Assembly (NCBI GenBank): GCA_025774805.1
Contig: JALGZR010000094.1
Location: 1-15,192 of the forward strand
From: a bacterium
Lineage (GTDB): Bacteria > ARS69
Direction of reading: 5' to 3'
DNA: 15,192 bases
Under the pieces are notes generated by a model. The model saw only the letters and a program-made list of their open reading frames with translations, was not told the origin of the DNA and did not search any database. Below, piece after piece: positions 1 to 6,169 of the stretch; the first letter of the stretch is position 1; the number at the start of each line of letters is the position of its first letter. Both the position numbers and the translations under genes were made by a program.

Positions 1-1055
1 TCGAGCACCATCGCGCGCTCCGGACCGGGCGGCGCGAGCTCCACTCCCCGCCGGCCGAGCGCCTCGGCCTCCTCCAGGTTCACCGCGTTCTCGAAGCACC
101 ACCAGGCGAAGGAGTTGAGCCGGCTCGAATCGTCCTTCCAGCCCTCGGGCAGCAAGGTCCGCTTCAGATCGAGCGCCTTCTCCGGGTCCCTCTCCACGTG
201 GAGCGCGTACTCCACGCTGAGATCGGTGTGGGCGGAGGCGAGATCGGGGTCGTCGCTTCCGGCGAGGGCGTCGAGCGCCGGCCTCAGGTACGGCACCATC
301 ATCTCCGGCCGCTCCGCCTTCCGCCCGGCGTAACGCATCATCCGGACGGCGGTGGCCAGATCGAGCGGCTTCCGGTCTGCGCCCCGGAAGAGCGCGTCGG
401 CCCGCTCCTTCAACGTGTCGATCGTGTAGACGTCGTCCCGGAAGCCGGAGAACGTCACGTCGAAGAGCTGGAACGCGTAGTCCGAGCTCTCGTCGAGCTC
501 GTCCGCGCTCGCGTAGAGATCCACCGCCTCGGGGTACTCGCCCCGCGTCCCGTGGAATCGTGCGAGCTTCTCCGCGTCCGCGGCCGTCGGGCGCTTCCCG
601 TACCGCTCCCGCTTCTCCTCGATCGTGGTGGGATCGGCCATCGACGCCGCGAGCTGAGCCAGGAACATCTCCTTGCCGTACCCCATCCAGCGATCCATCG
701 TCGCGCCGGTCGCGCCGGCGAAGACGAACGTCGGGTAGCCCTGGATGCGGTACTGCTCCGCGAGCTCGACTCCCTCCCCGTCCTCCGCGTCCAGCAGGAG
801 AAGAACGACGTCCTCGAGCGCTCCCTTCACCTCCGAATCATCGTCCGCCGCCCGGGCGAACCTCTTGCACGCCGCTCACCACGTCGTGAAGAACTCGATC
901 AGGAGCGCCCGTTCCTGCTGGGAGGCCAGCTCCTTCGCCTCGGCGAACGTGCTCGGGCCCGAGCCGGCCGGAGCGCTTCCCGCCGTCACCAGAAGGACCA
1001 CGAGCACGGCGAGAGGAGCGATTCCGGGGCCGAACTCGGAGAGGAATCTCTGCAT
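1..1055 (-). CDS. Secreted thioredoxin-fold protein, putative selenoprotein with UxxC motif (3' end beyond window)
   Basis: The N-terminus (MQRFLSEFGPGIAP followed by a hydrophobic Leu/Val/Ala stretch to about residue 28) looks like a signal peptide, so the protein probably acts in the periplasm or at the membrane. The thioredoxin signature begins at LLIEFFTTW (51-59), then an in-frame TGA as codon 60 (876-878), then A-A-C63-K-R-F. The TGA thus replaces the first Cys of CxxC. The frame stays open for about 290 further codons to the window edge and includes the thioredoxin cis-proline segment YRIQGYPTFVF (Pro108) and a TPR-like helical region (KRPTAADAEKLARFHGTRGE onward). TGA ends other genes here, so recoding must be local; selenocysteine fits best. 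ATG 1055 is chosen because AAAGGA lies 6 nt upstream and the signal peptide follows. A second ATG at 1166 overlaps the GNAT stop but gives no signal peptide. Alternatives are a TGC-to-TGA sequencing error or a decayed gene. No Sec machinery is visible in this window. Confidence 0.8.
843..861 (-). promoter_or_regulatory. Candidate bacterial SECIS stem-loop downstream of the in-frame TGA
   Basis: On the minus strand GTTCGCC (861-855) pairs with GGCGGAC (849-843) over 7 bp with one G-U pair, closing the 5-nt loop CGGGC (854-850). The stem begins 15 nt and the loop 22 nt after the TGA (878-876). Bacterial SECIS elements are known to lie in the coding region just after UGA, with a short apical loop carrying G at position 1 or 2 and a UGA-to-loop distance of roughly 16-37 nt; this hairpin meets each of these. 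In G+C-rich DNA short stems arise by chance, so its value comes from its position next to a TGA at a redox Cys site. SelB binding is inferred. Confidence 0.6.
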
Positions 1056-1061
1056 GGTGGG

Positions 1062-1067
1062 TCCTTT
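1062..1067 (-). promoter_or_regulatory. Ribosome binding site deciding the thioredoxin-like start
   Basis: AAAGGA on the minus strand lies 6 nt before the ATG at 1055. This favours that codon over the in-frame ATG at 1166, which would add 37 residues with no secretion-signal character. Confidence 0.6.
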
Positions 1068-1162
1068 CCCGTGGAGGGCAAAACGAAGGGGTCTCGTACA
1101 AGATACGGTTCCGACGGGATCCGAGGGATCGCCGGAGCCTGAATCGACGGCGGAGGGGGCTC

Positions 1163-1972
1163 TCATCGACCGGCGGGCTCCCGATCGGAGTCGGGGTCGG
1201 CAGGTTCGAGCGTCTTCCCGGACAGCCGAAACCAGTACGGATAGGCGTCCTCGAATCCGAGTCGCGAGTAGAGCCGCCGGGCTCCGACGTTGTCGTCCAT
1301 GACCTGCAGGTAGGCGGTCCGGGCTCCGGCCCCCCGGGCCCAGTCGAGGAGTTCATGGACGACGCGGGTGCCGATCCCCCGGCCTCGGAACGCGGACTGT
1401 GTCAGGAGATCGAAGAGTCCCACGCACCGGCCGTCGAGCACCGCGAGGCCGGTGGCCACGGGGCCGTCCGGCCCCCGGGCGAGCGCGAACCGGCGTTCGG
1501 GACGGATTTGGCGGAGCATCTCCCGCAACTCCCCGACGTGCGGGCGCCATTCGTCCTCCCACGACACGGCCGCCTCGATCCACCGATCGTCGAGCTCGCC
1601 GAAGAGCTCGATCTCGACGGGCACGGGGGGCCGCACGGCGTCCGAACGATCTCCTCCGAAAGAGCGCGGCCCGGGCGGCCCGTCCAGCTCCCGCGTCATC
1701 ACCCGGGTCGGCGCCTCGTGCCGGTATCCCGAATCCTCGAGCAGGCGATCGAGAGCGAACGGCTGACTCGCCGGCGTGAGCTTGAAGAGCGTCCGCATCC
1801 CGCGTTCCCGGTACAGCTCCTCGCACTCCGCGATCCGGGCCCGCACGTCTCCCGTCGGAGGCGAGAAAGTCTGCACCGAGTTCACGCGCCGCCAGGGTCC
1901 GCCGTGGGCGCGTATCGTCCACCCGCCTACCGAGATCTCCTCGGTCGCGGGCACGGCCCGGAGCGTGACCAT
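1163..1972 (-). CDS. GNAT-family N-acetyltransferase (269 aa)
   Basis: Predicted cytoplasmic acetyl-CoA-dependent N-acyltransferase; the acceptor is unknown. The C-terminal half carries the GNAT fold: beta strands around GPVATGLAVLDGRCVGLFDLL (168-190), the acetyl-CoA pyrophosphate-binding motif A RGRGIG (196-201), then the motif B region with LQVMDDNVGARRLYSRLGF (222-240), ending in the usual 'xxLYxxxGF' element. The N-terminal half has GGWTIRAHGGPWRRVNSVQ (16-34), a pattern seen in a subgroup of two-part GNATs (some annotated as N-acetylglutamate synthase-like or Rv0428c-like). ATG 1972 gives the first family-like sequence, but its GGAG abuts the ATG directly, so an in-frame TTG at 2005 is a possible alternative. 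The gene starts 38 nt after the lipoprotein stop, suggesting cotranscription. It ends 107 nt before the thioredoxin-like start. Confidence 0.85.
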   Translation of the reverse strand: MVTLRAVPATEEISVGGWTIRAHGGPWRRVNSVQTFSPPTGDVRARIAECEELYRERGMRTLFKLTPASQPFALDRLLEDSGYRHEAPTRVMTRELDGPPGPRSFGGDRSDAVRPPVPVEIELFGELDDRWIEAAVSWEDEWRPHVGELREMLRQIRPERRFALARGPDGPVATGLAVLDGRCVGLFDLLTQSAFRGRGIGTRVVHELLDWARGAGARTAYLQVMDDNVGARRLYSRLGFEDAYPYWFRLSGKTLEPADPDSDREPAGR

Positions 1973-2010
1973 CTCCAGAGCTCGGATCGACTCGGCGGAC
2001 CGCAAGCGGC

Positions 2011-2541
2011 TTACTCGGGCGGGTACCGCTCCAGGATCTTCGCGACGATCTCGCGAATCCGTTCCTCGGAGCTCTCGGGGTCTCCCAGGGCGCCCACGCC
2101 CCACCCCTGCCAGACCATCTCGTTCCGCGACCGGTCGATCATCTCGAGGATGAGGGTTCCCTCGCGGGTCTCGTGGGCATCGACTCCCCAGCCCCAGCGC
2201 CGCCGGTAGGGGTAGTCGTAGACGTCGATCCGCTTGCGCGCGCTGGCGTGGTAGACGAGGAGCAGGTCGGCGGCCCCCTCTTCCCGGAGGGCGAGCCCGC
2301 GCGCCGCGAGCTCCTCGTCGACCGCGCGGCGAACGCGCCGATCGAACAGCGGTCGGTCTCCCACGAGAGAGAGCCGCACGGTGCGATCCTCCGCCGCCGC
2401 CTTCGGCGTGGGGGCCCACCGGTAGGTCCCGTACCTCGAGAACTCGACCTCCCGATCCCAGTCGGAGTGGACCTCGATGGTGGAGCAGCCGGTCGTCATC
2501 GCGAGGAGTCCCAGCACGACCGCGATAGAACGGGTTCTCAT
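2011..2541 (-). CDS. DUF4136-type lipoprotein (176 aa)
   Basis: A short type II signal peptide (MRTRSIAVVLGLLAMTTGC) ends in a lipobox with lipidated Cys19, followed by Ser at +2. Under the usual +2 rule in many diderms that suggests outer-membrane retention. The mature part opens with STIEVHSDWDREVEFSRYGT and YRWAP, the hallmark start of DUF4136 lipoproteins, whose function is not established. It continues through a helix with FDRRVRRAVDEELAARGL and a strand with ADLLLVYHASARKRIDVYDY, and closes with GTLILEMIDRSRNEMVWQGW and a C-terminal helix, matching the family's layout and usual length. An excellent AAGGAG lies 5 nt before the ATG. It follows the VIT/VWA gene after a strong hairpin and a possible promoter, so it probably has its own transcription start, and it likely leads into the GNAT gene. 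Confidence 0.88.
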   Translation of the reverse strand: MRTRSIAVVLGLLAMTTGCSTIEVHSDWDREVEFSRYGTYRWAPTPKAAAEDRTVRLSLVGDRPLFDRRVRRAVDEELAARGLALREEGAADLLLVYHASARKRIDVYDYPYRRRWGWGVDAHETREGTLILEMIDRSRNEMVWQGWGVGALGDPESSEERIREIVAKILERYPPE

Positions 2542-2583
2542 GGACTCTCCTTCCGCGGAGGGGCGGGGTGGCGAGACCTCTAT

Positions 2584-2612
2584 CGCATAGCACCGAAGAG
2601 GGCCCGCGGCAA
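2584..2612 (-). promoter_or_regulatory. Possible sigma-70-type promoter for the lipoprotein gene
   Basis: On the minus strand TTGCCG (2612-2607) and TATGCG (2589-2584) are separated by 17 nt, and the latter is preceded by TGC, an extended -10 arrangement. The element sits between the hairpin at 2617-2648 and the ATG at 2541, where a promoter for a separately transcribed gene would be expected. The match to consensus is only partial. Confidence 0.35.
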
Positions 2613-2616
2613 GCGC

Positions 2617-2648
2617 GCCGCCCCCCGGACGCGAGCCCGGGGGGCGGC
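2617..2648 (-). terminator. G+C-rich hairpin terminator after the VIT/VWA gene
   Basis: A perfect 12-bp inverted repeat (GCCGCCCCCCGG at 2617-2628 with CCGGGGGGCGGC at 2637-2648) encloses an 8-nt loop. It lies about 26 nt after the VIT/VWA stop on the minus strand. No T tract follows, so it may be a U-less terminator or an mRNA 3'-end stabiliser. Confidence 0.6.
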
Positions 2649-2673
2649 CGTCCGTCTGCGGGGTCGTCCCGGA

Positions 2674-5370
2674 TCAGCCCTCGACGATCCGGACCGTGAC
2701 GCGGGGAGAGTCCTTCGCCCCCCACCGTTCGCCGGGCAGGAACAGGTGTACGAGGCCCGGAGCCGCCGGGCGGCCGAGCCGCGCGGCCGGAACCGTGATC
2801 TCGCGCGTCGCGCTCTCGCCGGGCGCGAGGGTCACGGTGGGGAGGGTACGGGGCGGATCTCCGATCCGCGTCTCCCGCCACCGGGCGTCGATCACCTTCA
2901 GGCCGAGGCTCTCGAGCGTCCATGCTCCCTCCGCCGGGACCTCGACCGGGGCGCGGCCCCGATTCATGAACGTCACGGTGAGCGTGAGCTCTCCGTCGAG
3001 CGGGACCTCGAACACCGAGGTCTCGACCCGGATCTCGACGCCGGGCCGGATCTGCGCCGCGGACGTGGGGGGACCGTCGTCGGGCGATCGATACCTGTCC
3101 GCCTCGACCTCTTCGCTCCGCGCGTCCCGCGGGGCCCTGACCACGGGGGTATCGGACAGAAGCCGACCTTCGCGGGCGGCGTGAGGCAGGATGCCCTTCG
3201 ACACGGCACCGACCGAGGTCGCGCGCCCGGGGTATCGGATCGGAGCGGCCGCCCCCCCGTGGTCACCGAACACCCCTTCCCAGCTCACGCCCTCGGGCAT
3301 CTCCACCGGCACGCGAACGGTCTTCGGCACGCCGTCGGAGACGACGAGCGTCTCCTCGACCGCGACGAACGAGGTGTAGCGCGTGACGAGGCGATGCCTC
3401 AGCCCTAGCCGCGTGATCTCCTCCACCGTCGCCGGGATCTCGCCGCCGCGCATCGTCCGCTCGAGGTCGGCGATCCGCGACCGCGCCCAGAGGCTTCCGA
3501 TCGCCGGGCTCCCCGACGCCGACCGGGGCAGCTCGACGGGAATCCTCTTCTCCCAGCCGCGTCCGGCGATCTTCCCCCGGACGACGAGCTCGCCCGATCC
3601 CCCGCGACCGTAGCGCGCGCGCACGACGAGCGGTTTCCCCTGGAACAGGTCGGGGACGCGCTCGGGAAAGACGTCGGCGACCTCGACCCCCCTCCACTCG
3701 AGCGCGATGTCGGTGAGGTACGGACTGCGAACGCGGTCGTAGAACTTCTCGACGCTCTCGCGCACGTCACTGCCCGGAAGGAAGTAGTGCACCTCTCCGC
3801 GTCCCTCCCGAGCCATCTCGTCGAGGAGGAACCGGTTGACCGAGCTGCCGACACCGAACGAGAAGAGGCGGGCCGACCGGATCCGATCGCGCACCGCGGC
3901 GAGGATCTGATGGTCGTTGCCGATGTACCCGTCGGTCAGGAACATCACGATCCGGAGGCGATGGGGATCGTCGCGATAGTCGAGCGCCGCCTTGATCCCC
4001 TCGATCATCTGAGTGCCCCCTCCTCCGCGCAGACCGTCGAGGTAGGCGAGCGCCCGCTTCACGTTGTCCCCGGTGGCGGCGAGGGGCTCGGGAGAGAGCC
4101 CCGACGCTCGGGTCGAGAAGCGGATGATCTGGAAGGAGTCGTCCGACCCCAGGTCGTGCAGCGCGTGGCGGACGAGGGCCTTGGCTGCGCCGAGGGGCTC
4201 CCCCATCATCGATCCGCTGCAGTCCAGAACGAATACCATCTCCTTCGGGGTGATCTCGTGGGCCTCGAGATCCGTCTTCGGGTGGAGCAGCACGGCCACG
4301 TACCCCTCTTCCCCGTCGGAGTGGGTGAGCACGCCCGTCTCCGGCTCGTCTCCGTCGATCGTCCAGCGCAGGACGAAGTCCTTGTTCGGGATCGTGTCGA
4401 GGGGGTGGAGACGCACCCGGGTCCGGCCTCTCTCGACTGCGAGACGCTCGAAGACGTGCGTGGGGCTTCGGAGGTCCTTCACCGGGAGCCCGGCCTCGAC
4501 CTCGACCTCCACCTCGATGTCGTGACCCGAACGGATCGAGGGAGGAAGGAACGGCGGGTTGATCCGGTGCGCGTCGGGAACGGAGGACCCCCCTCTCGGG
4601 GGACGGAGCCCGTGATCGTCCGCGGGAGGAGTGAAGCCGGCCGGCACCCCTCGGAAGGGCTTCTCGCCCGGCGGGATGTAGCGCGGCCCGACCACCATCG
4701 GAAACGCGAACTCGTACGTCCCGCTCTCGTAGTCCAGGCTCTCGACGTACGTGAGGGTGATGTCGATCTCGTTGCCGGGGAGGATGTTCGCCACGGACTG
4801 CGTGAAGACGTTCGCCCGCTCCTCTTCGAGAAGCGCGGCGACGCGGCCCCGGCGCTTCGCGTCCTCGTAGATGCGCTGGGCTTCCGCCCGTCTCTCGATG
4901 AGCCCCCGGATCATCCGCTCCCCGATCCGCATCTCGAGATCGGTGACCGCGGCCTCGTGGGGCAGCGGGAAGACGTAGACCGCCTCGATCGTCTCCTCGT
5001 AGGGATTCTGAAAGGTCTGCGTGACGCGGACGCGCGCCACCGGCCCGGTGACGACCGCGTCGACCTTCGTGTGCTTCAGCGGAAACTCGCGAATCTCGAC
5101 GTCGGACGCCGACCGGACCCGCAGGGTCCCCGTTCCGAACGGGGCGTCGGCCTCGGGCACGAAAGATTCGCTCCCCTCCGGGGGGGCGACGGGATGGACG
5201 AGCTGGCAGCCCTTCCAGCCCGTGAACTCCGGGGTGCCGGCCGGTCCCGAGACGGGACCCGGCCCGGTTCGAGGGGTCCCCCCCGGGCCGCCCGACGTCG
5301 GCTCGGCGGGGGCGAAAAGCATCAGTCCGAGAAGTACGGCGATCGTGAGGCCGCTCGCTGTCGTTCTCAT
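2674..5370 (-). CDS. Secreted VIT and von Willebrand factor A domain protein (898 aa)
   Basis: Resembles bacterial inter-alpha-trypsin-inhibitor-like proteins. Residues 1-22 form a signal peptide. After a Gly/Pro-rich linker comes a VIT domain (about 90-215) with KHTKVDAVVTGPVARVRVTQ, FQNPYEETIEAVYVFPLP and ERRAEAQRIYEDAKRRGR. A VWA domain (about 375-545) follows with an intact metal site: DCSGS (D383, S385, S387), T453 in GGGGTQM, and D480 in FLTDGYIGND. VWA domains of this kind bind protein ligands through a metal ion. A C-terminal beta-rich segment (about 770-898: TVTFMNRGRAPVEV, TLAPGESATREITV) looks like an Ig-type sandwich. There is no LPXTG/GlyGly-CTERM sorting signal or C-terminal membrane helix, so it is probably periplasmic or secreted. 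GGGAGGA lies 6-7 nt before the ATG. The gene diverges from the sigma-factor gene across 235 bp, so shared regulation is possible but unproven. Confidence 0.9.
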   Translation of the reverse strand: MRTTASGLTIAVLLGLMLFAPAEPTSGGPGGTPRTGPGPVSGPAGTPEFTGWKGCQLVHPVAPPEGSESFVPEADAPFGTGTLRVRSASDVEIREFPLKHTKVDAVVTGPVARVRVTQTFQNPYEETIEAVYVFPLPHEAAVTDLEMRIGERMIRGLIERRAEAQRIYEDAKRRGRVAALLEEERANVFTQSVANILPGNEIDITLTYVESLDYESGTYEFAFPMVVGPRYIPPGEKPFRGVPAGFTPPADDHGLRPPRGGSSVPDAHRINPPFLPPSIRSGHDIEVEVEVEAGLPVKDLRSPTHVFERLAVERGRTRVRLHPLDTIPNKDFVLRWTIDGDEPETGVLTHSDGEEGYVAVLLHPKTDLEAHEITPKEMVFVLDCSGSMMGEPLGAAKALVRHALHDLGSDDSFQIIRFSTRASGLSPEPLAATGDNVKRALAYLDGLRGGGGTQMIEGIKAALDYRDDPHRLRIVMFLTDGYIGNDHQILAAVRDRIRSARLFSFGVGSSVNRFLLDEMAREGRGEVHYFLPGSDVRESVEKFYDRVRSPYLTDIALEWRGVEVADVFPERVPDLFQGKPLVVRARYGRGGSGELVVRGKIAGRGWEKRIPVELPRSASGSPAIGSLWARSRIADLERTMRGGEIPATVEEITRLGLRHRLVTRYTSFVAVEETLVVSDGVPKTVRVPVEMPEGVSWEGVFGDHGGAAAPIRYPGRATSVGAVSKGILPHAAREGRLLSDTPVVRAPRDARSEEVEADRYRSPDDGPPTSAAQIRPGVEIRVETSVFEVPLDGELTLTVTFMNRGRAPVEVPAEGAWTLESLGLKVIDARWRETRIGDPPRTLPTVTLAPGESATREITVPAARLGRPAAPGLVHLFLPGERWGAKDSPRVTVRIVEG

Positions 5371-5404
5371 GGTCGGTCCTCCCTTTTCCGGAACCCCCTC
5401 CGTG

Positions 5405-5540
5405 CCGCGACACCTCGCGGACGCGGGGAATCGGTTCGTCAGGGGAGCTACCGAGGATCGTGCCGGGTTATTCCCGGCGATCGACCCGGCGATCGACGCC
5501 CCTTCCCCCCGGGTCTAGTATGGGCGGTGATTCTCCGCCC
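5405..5540. promoter_or_regulatory. Divergent intergenic control region with tandem repeat and palindromes
   Basis: Between the VIT/VWA start (5370) and the sigma-factor start (5606) lie four small signals. They are a 6-bp hairpin CCGCGA/TCGCGG (5405-5420), an inverted repeat GCCGGG-TTATT-CCCGGC (5462-5478), a perfect 12-bp tandem duplication CCGGCGATCGAC (5474-5485 and 5486-5497), and an inverted repeat GGGCGG/CCGCCC (5522-5540). Such clustering between divergent genes suggests regulator binding sites. The binding proteins are unknown. Confidence 0.4.
5493..5521 (+). promoter_or_regulatory. Possible housekeeping-type promoter upstream of the sigma-factor gene
   Basis: TCGACG (5493-5498) and TAGTAT (5516-5521) are 17 nt apart, each matching four of six sigma-70 consensus bases. 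The -35 element overlaps the second copy of the 12-bp tandem repeat, so a protein bound to the repeats could block or assist it. Prediction by eye only. Confidence 0.3.
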
Positions 5541-5552
5541 CGGCCGGGACGC

Positions 5553-5579
5553 GGAAACCGCGGAATAGACCGCGGTCTC
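5553..5579 (+). promoter_or_regulatory. ECF-type promoter candidate with internal palindrome (possible autoregulation)
   Basis: GGAAAC (5553-5558), a 16-nt spacer and GTCTC (5575-5579) resemble the GGAAC-N16/17-GTCT pattern of many ECF sigma targets. The spacer region holds a 7-bp inverted repeat ACCGCGG-AATAGA-CCGCGGT (5557-5576). The distance to the GTG start at 5606 leaves a short leader with a GAGGAG ribosome site. ECF sigma factors commonly drive their own operon, so autoregulation is a reasonable inference. Confidence 0.45.
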
Positions 5580-5605
5580 GCGCGTAGAAGGGGACGAGGA
5601 GCGAC

Positions 5606-6169
5606 GTGAAGTCGGAAGCACGAGACCAGGACCAGGACACGGTGTCCCGGGAACGGGAGCTGATCGAATGCGCTCGCGAGGGGGACCGAGAGGCGTTCGG
5701 TGCGCTCGTCCGAATCCACCAGCGTCGGATCTTCGCTCTCGGGCTCCGCTTCTTCGGCAACGCCTACGACGCCGACGATCTCGTCCAGGACACCTTCGTC
5801 CGCGCCTGGAAGAACGTCGACCGCTTCGACGTGGACCGACCCTTCGCCCCGTGGCTCCTGAAGATCGCGACCAACCGCGCGCTCACCGAACTGGAGACGA
5901 GGAAACGCCGGCGTGGTGAAGAGATCGACGAGCGGATCCGGGCCCGGGGCCCGGGGCCCGAAGAGGATCTGGAACGGGCGCGACTCACGGCCGCGGTGGA
6001 ACGAGCGGTCGCCCGGCTCCCGGAAGAGCAGCGCATGGTCCTTCTCTTGCGGACGACGGAGGATCTCTCGTACCGGGAGATCGCCGACACCCTCGACATC
6101 CCGATCGGCACGGTGATGTCGCGACTGGCCCGTGCCCGCGAGACGATCCGGAAGAAGGTGCCCCGATGA
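5606..6169 (+). CDS. ECF-family RNA polymerase sigma factor (187 aa)
   Basis: An extracytoplasmic-function sigma factor of RpoE type that directs RNA polymerase to specific promoters. Sigma region 2 spans about residues 25-100, with FGALVRIHQRRIFALGLRFF, NAYDADDLVQDTFVRAWKNV (core binding and -10 recognition) and PFAPWLLKIATNRALTELE followed by a basic KRRR. After an acidic/Gly-Pro linker (about 100-120), region 4 spans about 125-185 with LPEEQRMVLLLRTTEDLSY and the helix-turn-helix REIADTLDIPIGTVMSRLAR. The length is normal for the family. The GTG start follows GAGGAG. The stop overlaps the next start in ATGA, so translation is coupled to the anti-sigma-like gene, the standard arrangement for such pairs. 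The stimulus is unknown; its partner's large extracytoplasmic domain suggests an envelope signal. Confidence 0.95.
   Translation: MKSEARDQDQDTVSRERELIECAREGDREAFGALVRIHQRRIFALGLRFFGNAYDADDLVQDTFVRAWKNVDRFDVDRPFAPWLLKIATNRALTELETRKRRRGEEIDERIRARGPGPEEDLERARLTAAVERAVARLPEEQRMVLLLRTTEDLSYREIADTLDIPIGTVMSRLARARETIRKKVPR

Noticed and set aside
1-875. Treating the sequence after the TGA as a separate gene or the whole locus as a pseudogene
   Set aside because: No plausible start with a ribosome site lies between the TGA and the thioredoxin cis-Pro segment, and the frame is otherwise intact, so read-through as Sec explains the data better.
198-1142. Plus-strand open frame opposite the thioredoxin-like gene (314 codons)
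   Set aside because: The minus-strand frame shows a coherent thioredoxin fold through its TGA; the plus frame is Arg/Gly/Glu-rich with no motif.
1163-2923. Long minus-strand open frame giving a 586-residue protein ending in the GNAT domain
   Set aside because: Residues upstream of Met 1972 are low-complexity Arg/Gly/Pro sequence overlapping the lipoprotein and VIT/VWA genes in another frame. Only the last 269 residues look like a real protein.
3767-5413. Alternative minus-strand frame inside the VIT/VWA gene
   Set aside because: The true frame has a signal peptide, VIT and VWA motifs; this one has only shadow-type sequence.
5404-5420. CCGCGA/TCGCGG hairpin as a riboswitch in the VIT/VWA leader
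   Set aside because: A single 6-bp stem with a 4-nt loop is expected by chance at this base composition, and no conserved riboswitch core was seen.
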